64,000 nucleotides of DNA, from NCBI GenBank assembly GCA_963753575.1, contig CAVWCR010000003.1, forward strand, positions 1,302,001-1,366,000. Reading direction: 5' to 3'. A model generated the notes under the pieces. It was not told the origin of the DNA, made no database searches, and was given only the letters and a program-made list of their open reading frames with translations. Origin of the DNA: VAZQ01 sp963753575 (GTDB taxonomy: Bacteria; Pseudomonadota; Alphaproteobacteria; Rhizobiales; Xanthobacteraceae). Positions 42,245-49,444 of the stretch are shown here, one piece after another. Position 1 is the first letter of the stretch, and each line of letters opens with the position of its first letter. Made by a program: the position numbers and the translations under genes.

Positions 42245-42395
42245 CGGTGTCGTCCCGGGCGACCGACCCCGGCCTCGCGCCGGTGGAGGGAGACCCATCG
42301 GAATCCATGCAGCGCACCCACCGCAAAAAATGGATCCCGGCTCGCGCAACCCGGGCTGCGCCCGGGTTGCTTGGCCGGGATGACAGCGTTGATGG
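42245..42395. repeat. Dispersed repeat with strong hairpin downstream of serS
   Basis: GTCGTCCCGGG at the left and GGCCGGGATGACA at the right form imperfect outer arms. Inside, CAACCCGGGC-TGC-GCCCGGGTTG (42347-42369) is a perfect 10-bp stem with a 3-base loop and could end serS transcription (minus strand). The text CATCCCGGCC... is a widespread rhizobial intergenic repeat type. Confidence 0.75.
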
Positions 42396-42398
42396 TCA

Positions 42399-43811
42399 CT
42401 ACGCCCGCTCGATGGTCTTGAGGCCACCCATGTAGCCCTGCAGCGCGGCCGGCACCGCGACCGAGCCGCCCTGCTGCTGATAGGTCTCCAGGACGGCGAT
42501 CAGCGCGCGGCCGACCGCGACGCCCGAGCCGTTGAGCGTATGGACATGGCGCACCTGGCGGTCCTTGCTGCGGTAGCGCGCGTTCATGCGGCGGGCCTGG
42601 AAGTCGCCGCAGACCGAACAGGACGAGATTTCCCGATAGGCGTTCTGGCCGGGCAGCCAGACCTCGATGTCATAGGTCTTCTGCGACGCAAAGCCCATGT
42701 CGCCGGTGCACAGCGTCACCACGCGATAATGCAGCTCGAGCCGGCGCAGCACCTCCTCGGCACAGGCCAGCATGCGCTCGTGCTCGTCCTTGCTCGCTTC
42801 GGGCGTGGTGATCGAAACCAGCTCCACTTTCGTGAACTGATGCTGACGGATCATGCCGCGGGTGTCCTTGCCGGCGGCGCCCGCCTCGGCGCGGAAGCAG
42901 GGCGTGCAGGCGGTGAACCGCAGCGGCAGCGCGGCTTCCTCGACGATCTGTTCGCGCACGAGATTGGTGAGCGGAACTTCGGCGGTGGGGATGAGCCAGA
43001 AGTCCTCCTTCATTGGCGCACGCTCGATGATCCGATCGATCAGAGCCGCGAGATCGATTTCGCCACGTTTGAACTGCTCTGCGTCGGCGGGGCTCGCGTG
43101 CTTGAGCGCATCGTGCAAAAGTTCAGTGCGCGTGATTGTGCGAGTGGCAAGAAACTGATCATCCACGAACTTCGGCAATTGCGCCGTGCCGAACATCACG
43201 TCATCGCGAACGAGCAGCGGCGGCGCCACTTCGGTATAGCCGTGCTCGGTGGTGTGCAGGTCGAGCATGAACTGGCCGAGCGCGCGCTCAAGCCGTGCGA
43301 GACCTTTCTTGAGCACCACAAAGCGCGCGCCAGAGAGCTTGGCTGCGGTCTCGAAGTCCATCTGGCCGAGCCCTTCGCCCAGATCGAAGTGCTGCTTGGG
43401 ATCGAAGCCGTAGTTGCGCTTGGCCCCGAAGTGGTGGTGCTCGATGTTGGCGGTCTCGTCCTTGCCGTCCGGCACTTCGGCGAGCGGCAGGTTGGGAATC
43501 TCCGCCAGTGCCTTGTCCAACGCCTCTGAGGCTTCTTTCGAGGTTACTTCGAGCGCCGGGATCTCCTCCTTGAGGCGCGCCACCTCGGCGAGGAGCTTCT
43601 GCGCGGTCTCCTCCTCGTTGCTCTTCTTGGCGGCGCCGATCTCGCGCGAGGCAGTGTTGCGGCGCGCCAGGGCTGCTTCCGCCTTCTGGATCGCTTGACG
43701 GCGCTGCTCGTCGAGCGCGATCAGCCGCTGCGCCTCGCCCTTGAGGCCGCGCCGCGCGAGCGCGGCGTCGAAGGCCCCGGGGTTGTCGCGAATCCATTTG
43801 ATGTCGTGCAT
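42399..43811 (-). CDS. serS: Seryl-tRNA synthetase with an insertion of about 40 residues
   Basis: 470 residues from MHDIKWIRDNPGAFDAALAR at 43811; upstream in-frame codons come from a repeat. The N-terminal coiled-coil arm (about 30-105) grips the tRNA-Ser variable arm. Class II motifs include PTAEVPLTNLVREQIVEEAA, FRAEAGAAGKDTRGMIRQHQF and LNGSGVAVGRALIAVLE. Between FGTAQLPKFVDDQF and the DFWLIPTAEVP strand, where standard enzymes have a short turn, there are about 49 residues (221-269). They include LLHDALKHASPADAEQFKRG and a predicted helix EIDLAALIDRIIERAP. This makes the enzyme longer than the usual 420-430 residues. It charges the tRNA-Ser encoded at 2.6 kb. Confidence 0.96.
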   Translation of the reverse strand: MHDIKWIRDNPGAFDAALARRGLKGEAQRLIALDEQRRQAIQKAEAALARRNTASREIGAAKKSNEEETAQKLLAEVARLKEEIPALEVTSKEASEALDKALAEIPNLPLAEVPDGKDETANIEHHHFGAKRNYGFDPKQHFDLGEGLGQMDFETAAKLSGARFVVLKKGLARLERALGQFMLDLHTTEHGYTEVAPPLLVRDDVMFGTAQLPKFVDDQFLATRTITRTELLHDALKHASPADAEQFKRGEIDLAALIDRIIERAPMKEDFWLIPTAEVPLTNLVREQIVEEAALPLRFTACTPCFRAEAGAAGKDTRGMIRQHQFTKVELVSITTPEASKDEHERMLACAEEVLRRLELHYRVVTLCTGDMGFASQKTYDIEVWLPGQNAYREISSCSVCGDFQARRMNARYRSKDRQVRHVHTLNGSGVAVGRALIAVLETYQQQGGSVAVPAALQGYMGGLKTIERA

Positions 43812-43832
43812 GGCGAATTTCCAAGGTTCTCC

Positions 43833-43959
43833 GTCATGCCCGGCCCTGGGCTGGGCATCCACGTCTTTCTTAGCGCAAAGTAGCCAAGACGTGGATGGGA
43901 TCGAGCTCAACGCCGCAAGTCGGGTGTACCCGACTTGCGGTGACAAGCCCGGCCATGAC
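43833..43959. repeat. Complex palindromic repeat between tatC and serS
   Basis: Nested inverted repeats: CATCCACGTCTT (43856-43867) with AAGACGTGGATG (43886-43897), and a perfect 12-bp stem CCGCAAGTCGGG-TGTA-CCCGACTTGCGG (43913-43940). GTCATGCCCGG and CCGGCCATGAC lie at the outer ends. It matches the GTCATGCCCGG...CATCCACGTCTT style of repeats common in Bradyrhizobiaceae. Confidence 0.85.
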
Positions 43960-43997
43960 AAACAGAGCGATTCGAGCCAGCTTATTCTATTCTATGC

Positions 43998-44807
43998 CTA
44001 CTCTGCCGGCTGGCCGTCGGGCGGGGTGGCGGGCGGGGTGGCAGACGCGGCGGCCGCCTGCTTCTCGACGATCCGCACCGCAAAAATCGACAACTCGTAG
44101 AGACCGATGAGCGGCACCGCGAGCGAGAGCTGGCTGATCACGTCGGGCGGGGTGAGAACTGCCGCGATCACGAACGCGCCGAGAATGAAATAGCGGCGCT
44201 TCTCCTTGAGCTGCTGCGAGGTGATGATGCCGACGCGGCCAAGCAATGCGAGGATCACCGGCAGCTGGAACGCAACGCCGAAGGCCAGGATCAGCTGCAT
44301 CATCAGACCCAGATATTCGCCGACCTTCGGCAGCAACGAGATCTTCGCCTGCCCTGCCCCACCCGCCTGTTCCATGCTGAGCGAGAATCGCACCAGCAGC
44401 GGCATCACGATGAAGTAGACCAGCGTCGCGCCCAGCGCGAAGAACACGGGCGTCGCGACGAGGTAAGGCAGAAACGCCTGGCGCTCATGGCGATAGAGAC
44501 CGGGCGCAACAAACATATAGATCTGCGCCGCCACGACCGGGAAAGACAGGAACGCCGCCCCGAACATCGCGACCTTGAGATGCGTGAAGAACAGCTCAAG
44601 GAGCGCGGTGTAGATCATGTTGGCGTTTTCGGCTCCCGCCACCCACACGTAAGGCCACACCAAGATATTGTAGATACGGGTGGAGAAGACGAAGCACAGC
44701 GCAAACATCACGCCAAAGGCGAGCAGCGCCTTGATCAGCCGCGACCGCAGCTCGATCAGGTGCTCCATCAAGGGCGCCTTGGTGGCCTCGATGTCATCGT
44801 GGGTCAC
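43998..44807 (-). CDS. tatC: Sec-independent protein translocase TatC
   Basis: 269 residues starting at GTG (44807), which overlaps the tatB stop as GTGA. Six transmembrane helices are visible. The N-terminal signature MEHLIELRSRLIKALLAFG binds twin-arginine signals, and FVAPGLYRHERQAFLPYLVA and FALGATLVYFIVMPLLVRF follow. The C-terminus is Pro/Ala-rich and extended. TatC is the receptor core of the Tat export pathway. It is last in tatA-tatB-tatC; serS follows after a palindromic repeat. Confidence 0.97.
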   Translation of the reverse strand: MTHDDIEATKAPLMEHLIELRSRLIKALLAFGVMFALCFVFSTRIYNILVWPYVWVAGAENANMIYTALLELFFTHLKVAMFGAAFLSFPVVAAQIYMFVAPGLYRHERQAFLPYLVATPVFFALGATLVYFIVMPLLVRFSLSMEQAGGAGQAKISLLPKVGEYLGLMMQLILAFGVAFQLPVILALLGRVGIITSQQLKEKRRYFILGAFVIAAVLTPPDVISQLSLAVPLIGLYELSIFAVRIVEKQAAAASATPPATPPDGQPAE

Positions 44808-45304
44808 GCCGCCCTCCCCGCGTCGGGAGTGGCGGCGGGCGCCGCGTCTGGCACAGCCGGCGTCGCTGCGGCGGCTTCAACCGGCGCTGCCGTCGACGCG
44901 GTCTCGGCGGCGGGCGGCGCTGCGGGCGGCGGGCTGTCGGTAGCCGGAGGCGACGCATCGGCCACGGTTTGGCTCGACGACGGCGGCGTATCCATTACCG
45001 GCGAGTCCAAGGTCGGCGGCGGGCCCACGGCGCTTTCGACATCCTTGCGGATGTCCTCCATCGGGTCGAATGAGGCGTAGCTCTCCGCCTTCGCGGTCAT
45101 CTCGTCGACCTCTTTCTTGAGATCGGCAAGCTCCGCTTCGCGCATCGCCTCATGGAACTGGTTCTGGAATTCCGACGCCATGCGCCGGATCTTGCCCATC
45201 CATTGTCCGACCGTGCGCAGTGCACCGGGCAGCTCCTTCGGGCCGATCACGACGAGCGCGACGATCCCGATGACGAGCAACTCGCTCCAGCCGATGTCGA
45301 ACAT
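44804..45304 (-). CDS. tatB: Sec-independent protein translocase TatB
   Basis: 166 residues. The N-terminal helix MFDIGWSELLVIGIVALVVI is followed by GPKELPGALRTVGQWMGKIR, the classical TatB hinge and amphipathic helix, then a charged coiled region to about residue 90 and a long Pro/Ala/Thr low-complexity tail. TatB binds the Tat signal together with TatC. It overlaps tatC by 4 bases, but is separated from tatA by 235 bp filled with palindromic elements A and D. Confidence 0.95.
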   Translation of the reverse strand: MFDIGWSELLVIGIVALVVIGPKELPGALRTVGQWMGKIRRMASEFQNQFHEAMREAELADLKKEVDEMTAKAESYASFDPMEDIRKDVESAVGPPPTLDSPVMDTPPSSSQTVADASPPATDSPPPAAPPAAETASTAAPVEAAAATPAVPDAAPAATPDAGRAA

Positions 45305-45327
45305 TGGGCATCACTCCAAGGCCGGCA

Positions 45328-45492
45328 CTAGTGCCCCGTTTCCGAAATTCGCGATCCGTCGCAACACACCCTTACACCAACCTCGGAAACAAAGGGGCAC
45401 CGGCAACTTATTGATCTAGCGTGGCTTTGGTTCAGAAATCCGCATCTCGGACGCGCGCAAAAATGATGCGGACTGCTGAACCGCCACACTAG
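45328..45492. repeat. Composite palindrome A - linker - D in tatA-tatB gap
   Basis: Element A (45328-45401) has arms GTGCCCCGTTTCCGAA and CTCGGAAACAAAGGGGCAC. The linker is CAACTTATTGATCTAG. Element D (45416-45492) has arms CTAGCGTGGCTTTGGTTCAG and CTGAACCGCCACACTAG. D occupies the place that B takes in the other units. The outer borders are CTAG, with one decayed to CCGG at the A-linker junction. Confidence 0.88.
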
Positions 45493-45539
45493 CGTGCCGG
45501 CACCAAATGACTTGGGATCCGGTTGAGGCACCGCCGAGG

Positions 45540-45794
45540 TCAGCCGGTCTTGCGCTGTTCCGCCGATGCGGGCGTCCCTTCGGCGACCGGTGTACCGGCA
45601 GGCGGATCGATCGTCTTCATCTGCTCGGTCTTGGCCGGCTCTTCGGGCTTCTCGTCTTCCGCAAGGCCCTTCTTGAACGACTTGATGCCCTTGGCGAAGT
45701 CGCCCATCAGTTCGGATACCTTGCCGCGCCCGCCGAATAACAGCAGGCCAACAGCCAGCACCAATACCCAATGCCAAATGCTCAACGAACCCAT
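45540..45794 (-). CDS. tatA: Sec-independent protein translocase TatA
   Basis: 84 residues from the ATG at 45794, preceded by AAGGAGGA. MGSLSIWHWVLVLAVGLLLF is the short membrane helix; FGGRGKVSELMGDFAKGIK carries the FG hinge and starts the amphipathic helix, and an acidic/Pro tail follows. TatA polymerises to form the Tat passage. The open frame reaches 45905 but the chosen start has the strong ribosome site. A metallo-hydrolase with a Tat-type leader is encoded about 9 kb away. Confidence 0.96.
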   Translation of the reverse strand: MGSLSIWHWVLVLAVGLLLFGGRGKVSELMGDFAKGIKSFKKGLAEDEKPEEPAKTEQMKTIDPPAGTPVAEGTPASAEQRKTG

Positions 45795-46033
45795 GCGCAC
45801 GTCCTCCTTGATGAAGGGGTTGGGGGCCGCACGGGCACCCGCTGGGCCACACGGGCCCGCCTGACTATTCAGGGTTGCCTTTGAAACTAGGCGCTGAGCG
45901 GACAAAAGACAAGGTGCGCACGCGCGCCAGCCATCGCCCGCTACGCCCGGCCCGCGGCCGCAAGCTCTTGGTCACGCTCAGGTTCCGTACCCGATGGAGG
46001 GGCGTTAACCGAAGCCCGCTATCGCCGCCGTGA

Positions 46034-46756
46034 CTATTCGGTTTCGGTCCGGTCGCTCGGCGGCGCGAGCCCGAGGTCGAGGTCGCCCGGCTCGAGCGGG
46101 TCCTCGTCGTCCCGCAACGCGGCATCATCGGACGGTATCGGTACCGAGAAGCCGGCGGGCAGGCGGCCGTCGAGGAGGCCCGAGCCCTTGAGCTCATCGA
46201 GGCCCGGCAGGTCGCCGACCGCATCCAGCCCGAAATGCGACAGGAAGGCTTCAGTCGTGCCATAGGTCAGCGGTCGCCCCGGGACCTTGCGGCGCCCGCG
46301 CGGCTTGATCCAGCCGGTCTCCAGCAGCACGTCGACCGAGCCCTTCGAGGTGGAGACGCCGCGGATGTCCTCGATCTCGGTGCGCGTGACCGGCTGGTGA
46401 TAGGCAATGATGGCGAGCGTCTCGATCGCCGCCCGCGACAGCTTGCGGGTCTCGATCGTCTCCTTGCTCAACAGCCATGCCAGATCACCGGCGGTGCGAA
46501 ACGCCCACTTGCCGGCGACGCGAACAAGATTGACGCCGCGCTGGGCGTAGTCCTCCTGCAGGCGCGCGAGCGAAGCCTTCACGTCGACGCCTTGCGGAAG
46601 GCGCGCGCTCAGGTCCTGCTCGCTTAGCGGCTCGGAAGCAGCAAACAGCATCGCCTCCAAGAGGCGCAGCTCTTCCGGCCTCACTTGCACCTCTCCTGCA
46701 TCGTCCTCCAACTCAACGTCCCGCCTTATCACTTGCATCTTTACCAGGCCCATCAT
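46034..46756 (-). CDS. scpB: Segregation and condensation protein B
   Basis: 240 residues from the ATG at 46756, preceded by AAGGGGAGG. Other in-frame ATGs lie at 46774 and 46738, and the frame beyond 46783 is repeat-encoded. Two winged-helix domains are visible: LRLLEAMLFAASEPLSEQDL at the start of the first, and LSRAAIETLAIIAYHQPVTR with TEIEDIRGVSTSKGSVDVLL and TTEAFLSHFGLDAVGDLPGL in the second. ScpB dimers bind ScpA in the SMC condensin. It normally abuts scpA; here about 525 bp of tandem palindromic repeats separate them. The C-terminus is acidic and extended. Confidence 0.95.
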   Translation of the reverse strand: MMGLVKMQVIRRDVELEDDAGEVQVRPEELRLLEAMLFAASEPLSEQDLSARLPQGVDVKASLARLQEDYAQRGVNLVRVAGKWAFRTAGDLAWLLSKETIETRKLSRAAIETLAIIAYHQPVTRTEIEDIRGVSTSKGSVDVLLETGWIKPRGRRKVPGRPLTYGTTEAFLSHFGLDAVGDLPGLDELKGSGLLDGRLPAGFSVPIPSDDAALRDDEDPLEPGDLDLGLAPPSDRTETE

Positions 46757-46782
46757 GATGGCCTCCCCTTGCATTTCTTGCA

Positions 46783-47285
46783 CTAGTGCCCCCGCTTCCG
46801 AAGTTCGTGATCCCGCTCTGCACCCCCTCTGACACGAACTTCGGAAGCCAAGGGGCACTAGCGACTCTATGACTCTAGTGCCGCTTTCGATTTGAAGGTT
46901 CCTAACCGAGTTTGCCGCAACTGTTGTAGGAACTTCAAATCGGCGGCACTAGTGCCCCCACTTCCGAAGTTCGTGATCCCGCTCTGCACCCCCTCTGACA
47001 CGAACTTCGGAAGTCAAGGGGCACCAGCAACTCTATGACTCTAGTGCCGCTTTCGATTTGAAGGTTCCTAACCGAGTTTGCCGCAACTGTTGTAGGAACT
47101 TCAAATCGGCGGCACTAGTGCCCCCGCTTCCGAAGTTCGTGATCCCGCTCTGCACCCCCTCTGACACGAACTTCGGAAGCCAAGGGGCACTAGCAACTCT
47201 ATGACTTCTAGTGCCGCTTTCGATTTGAAGGTTCCTAACCGAGTTTGCCGCAACTGTTGTAGGAACCTCAAATCGGCGGCACTAG
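46783..47285. repeat. Three tandem 166-bp A-linker-B palindromic units
   Basis: CTAG borders at 46783, 46949, 47115 and 47282 give periods of 166, 166 and 167 bp. Each unit holds element A (arms GCTTCCGAAGTTCGTG / CACGAACTTCGGAAGC), the linker CRACTCTATGACTCTAG and element B (arms GCCGCTTTCGATTTGAAG / CTTCAAATCGGCGGC). The units differ at only a few positions. In unit 2 a G-to-A change at 46960 is matched by C-to-T at 47014, keeping the stem paired. The last CTAG lies in the scpA stop codon. Confidence 0.96.
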
Positions 47286-48109
47286 TCCTCCGTTCTGTCG
47301 ACCGCCGGCTTTCCCAGCTCGGTCGTCACGGCCGCACGCTTGCGCATAAAGATCGGCGCGAACGCCTGATGCTGGTGGATCTCCGCCATTCCCTCACGCA
47401 CTAACTCGAGCGCCGACGCAAAGCTCGACGCAAACACGGTCGCCGCCAGCGAGGGCTCGACCACATACTTGATCAGGTAATCGTCGAGACGGGTCCAGTC
47501 GCTCGACTGCCCGATCAACCGCTCGAGCGCCTCACGTGCTTCCGCGAGCGACCACACGGCGCGCTTGGCGAGCTTTACGCGCGCCAGGGCATTACGCTGT
47601 CGCTGCTGCGAATAGGCCGACAGCAGGTCGTAAAGCGTCGCTGTATATTGCGGATGTTTGATATGGGCGATCGGCTCGGGCAGACCGCGGCCGAAAACAT
47701 CGCGTCCGAGCTGCGGGCGCGCAAACATCTTCTCGGCCGCACCGCGGATGTCCTCCAGCCGCTTGAGCCGCAGCGCCAGCGCATTGGCCATATCCTCGGC
47801 GCTCTGGCCTTCCGGCGCATTGACGTCCGGCAGCAGCATGCGCGACTTGAGGTAGGCGAGCCAGGCCGCCATCACCAGATAGTCGGCCGCGAGCTCGAGC
47901 CGCAGCCGCCGCGCTTCCTCGATGAAGGCGAGATACTGGTCCGCGAGCGCGAGGATCGAGATCTTGGCAAGGTCGACCTTCTGCTGGCGCGCAAGCGTCA
48001 GCAGAAGATCGAGCGGCCCCTCGAAACCCTCGACATCGACGACCAGCGCCTGCTCGTGCGAGGCAAGCTCGGAAAACTCGGTCTCTACCTTCATGTCGTC
48101 GGAGGTCAT
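47282..48109 (-). CDS. scpA: Segregation and condensation protein A
   Basis: 275 residues. The kleisin N-terminus EGFEGPLDLLLTLARQQKVD and ISILALADQYLAFIEEARRL bind the SMC neck. YLVMAAWLAYLKSRMLLPD and a C-terminal winged helix follow (about 200-255). ScpA bridges the SMC heads in bacterial condensin. Its ATG overlaps the nagZ stop (ATGA). Its stop codon TAG at 47282-47284 is part of the terminal CTAG of the repeat array downstream, so the array reaches into the gene's end. Confidence 0.95.
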   Translation of the reverse strand: MTSDDMKVETEFSELASHEQALVVDVEGFEGPLDLLLTLARQQKVDLAKISILALADQYLAFIEEARRLRLELAADYLVMAAWLAYLKSRMLLPDVNAPEGQSAEDMANALALRLKRLEDIRGAAEKMFARPQLGRDVFGRGLPEPIAHIKHPQYTATLYDLLSAYSQQRQRNALARVKLAKRAVWSLAEAREALERLIGQSSDWTRLDDYLIKYVVEPSLAATVFASSFASALELVREGMAEIHQHQAFAPIFMRKRAAVTTELGKPAVDRTED

Positions 48110-49128
48110 GACGGCCTCCGCCCGTCCGCGACCATGGCGGCGAATGCCTGCCGCGCATCAGCCGCGTCGAACGCAATAGGCGCGTGGCGCGCCGCCAGCG
48201 CCGCGTCCGCGCGCCGCAACGCCTCGCCCGCCAGCACGGGTGCCGCCCCCGCAACCGCCTCCATCTCCGCAAGCTCGCCGTTGCAATGCAGGACGAGGTC
48301 GCAGCCGGCGGAAAGCGCCGCGCGTGTGCGCTCCGCAATGGAGCCCGACAGCGCCCCCATCGATACGTCGTCGCTCATCAGCAGTCCCTTGAACCCGATC
48401 GAATCGCGAATTACGTCGCGGACTATTGTGACCGAAGTCGTGGCCGGCGTGACCCGGTCATAGGCAGTAAACACAACATGCGCCGTCATCCCGAGCGGCA
48501 GCGCCGCGAGCGGCCGGAAGGCCGCAAAATCCGTTGCATCGAGCTCCGCACGTCCTGCCTCCACCACGGGAAGCTGCAGATGGCTGTCGGCCGCGGCCCG
48601 GCCATGGCCGGGCAGATGCTTGAGCACCGGCAGCACCCCGCCCGCCATGAGGCCCGTAGCCGCGGCCCCGGCCAGCGCCGCAACCTTGTCGGGCGTCACC
48701 CCATAGGCACGGTCGCCGATTACCGGATCGGCGCCGGCGGCCGGCACGTCGGCGACCGGCAGACAATCCACGTCGATGCCGACCTCCCGAAGGTCGCCGG
48801 CGATCAGCCGCGCGCCCAGCCGCGCCGCCGCCAAGCCGGCCGCCGGGTCGTGGTCATAGAGCCGTCCAAAGACCGCCGCCGCCGGATAGCTTACCCAATG
48901 GGGCGGACCGAGACGCTGCACACGACCGCCTTCCTGATCGACGAGCACTGGCGCGTTAGTGCCCACGGTCTCACGAAACGACGCAGTCAGCGCGGCAACT
49001 TGAGCGGCCGTCTCGATGTTGCGCTTGAACAGGATCAGGCCCCAGGGCCTGGCCTCGCGCACGAACGCGCGCTCCGCCGACGTCAGCGCAACACCGCAAA
49101 CGCCGACGATAAAGGCGCACGCTGTCAT
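48106..49128 (-). CDS. nagZ: Beta-N-acetylhexosaminidase NagZ (GH3)
   Basis: 340 residues, a single TIM barrel as in cytosolic NagZ. Landmarks are LILFKRNIETAAQVAALTAS, LVDQEGGRVQRLGPPHW and VLPVLKHLPGHGRAAADSH, where the H-x-P-G-H loop supplies the general acid His. GLLMSDDVSMGAL supplies the nucleophile Asp. NagZ removes GlcNAc from anhydro-muropeptides in cell-wall recycling. There is no signal peptide. It overlaps scpA by 4 bases; upstream lies an inverted palindromic cluster before the SPOR gene. Confidence 0.95.
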   Translation of the reverse strand: MTACAFIVGVCGVALTSAERAFVREARPWGLILFKRNIETAAQVAALTASFRETVGTNAPVLVDQEGGRVQRLGPPHWVSYPAAAVFGRLYDHDPAAGLAAARLGARLIAGDLREVGIDVDCLPVADVPAAGADPVIGDRAYGVTPDKVAALAGAAATGLMAGGVLPVLKHLPGHGRAAADSHLQLPVVEAGRAELDATDFAAFRPLAALPLGMTAHVVFTAYDRVTPATTSVTIVRDVIRDSIGFKGLLMSDDVSMGALSGSIAERTRAALSAGCDLVLHCNGELAEMEAVAGAAPVLAGEALRRADAALAARHAPIAFDAADARQAFAAMVADGRRPS

Positions 49129-49167
49129 TGGCGCCCGCTTACACGGCGGCTTCGGCGGGGGTCAAGC

Positions 49168-49440
49168 CCAGTGCCGCCGATTTGAAGTTCCCACAGCAGT
49201 TGCAGCACCCTGGACTGGGAACTTCAAATCGAAAAGCGGCACTGGAATCATAGTGCTAGTGCCCCTTTGTTTCCGAAGTTCGTGCCGGAGTGCGCCGAGA
49301 CGGATCACGAACTTCGGAAACGGGGCACCAGTGCCGCCGATTTGAAGTTCCCACAGCAGTTGCAGCACCCTGGACTGGGAACTTCAAATCGAAAAGCGGC
49401 ACTGGCTATGACGCGAACTTCAGAATCGGGACACTGTCCC
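49168..49440. repeat. Inverted B-A-B cluster plus half A between SPOR gene and nagZ
   Basis: B at 49168-49245, A at 49256-49331 and B again at 49328-49405, all in the opposite orientation to the scp array. The two B copies are identical over 78 bp and start exactly 160 bp apart. They are bounded by CCAG/CTGG instead of CTAG. After the second B, a degraded right half of A (CGCGAACTTCAGAATCGGGA) runs to about 49440. Confidence 0.93.
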
Positions 49441-49444
49441 GGGA

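Noticed and set aside
46783..47285. CRISPR array
   Set aside because: Units are 166 bp and nearly identical throughout, with no unique spacers and no cas genes.
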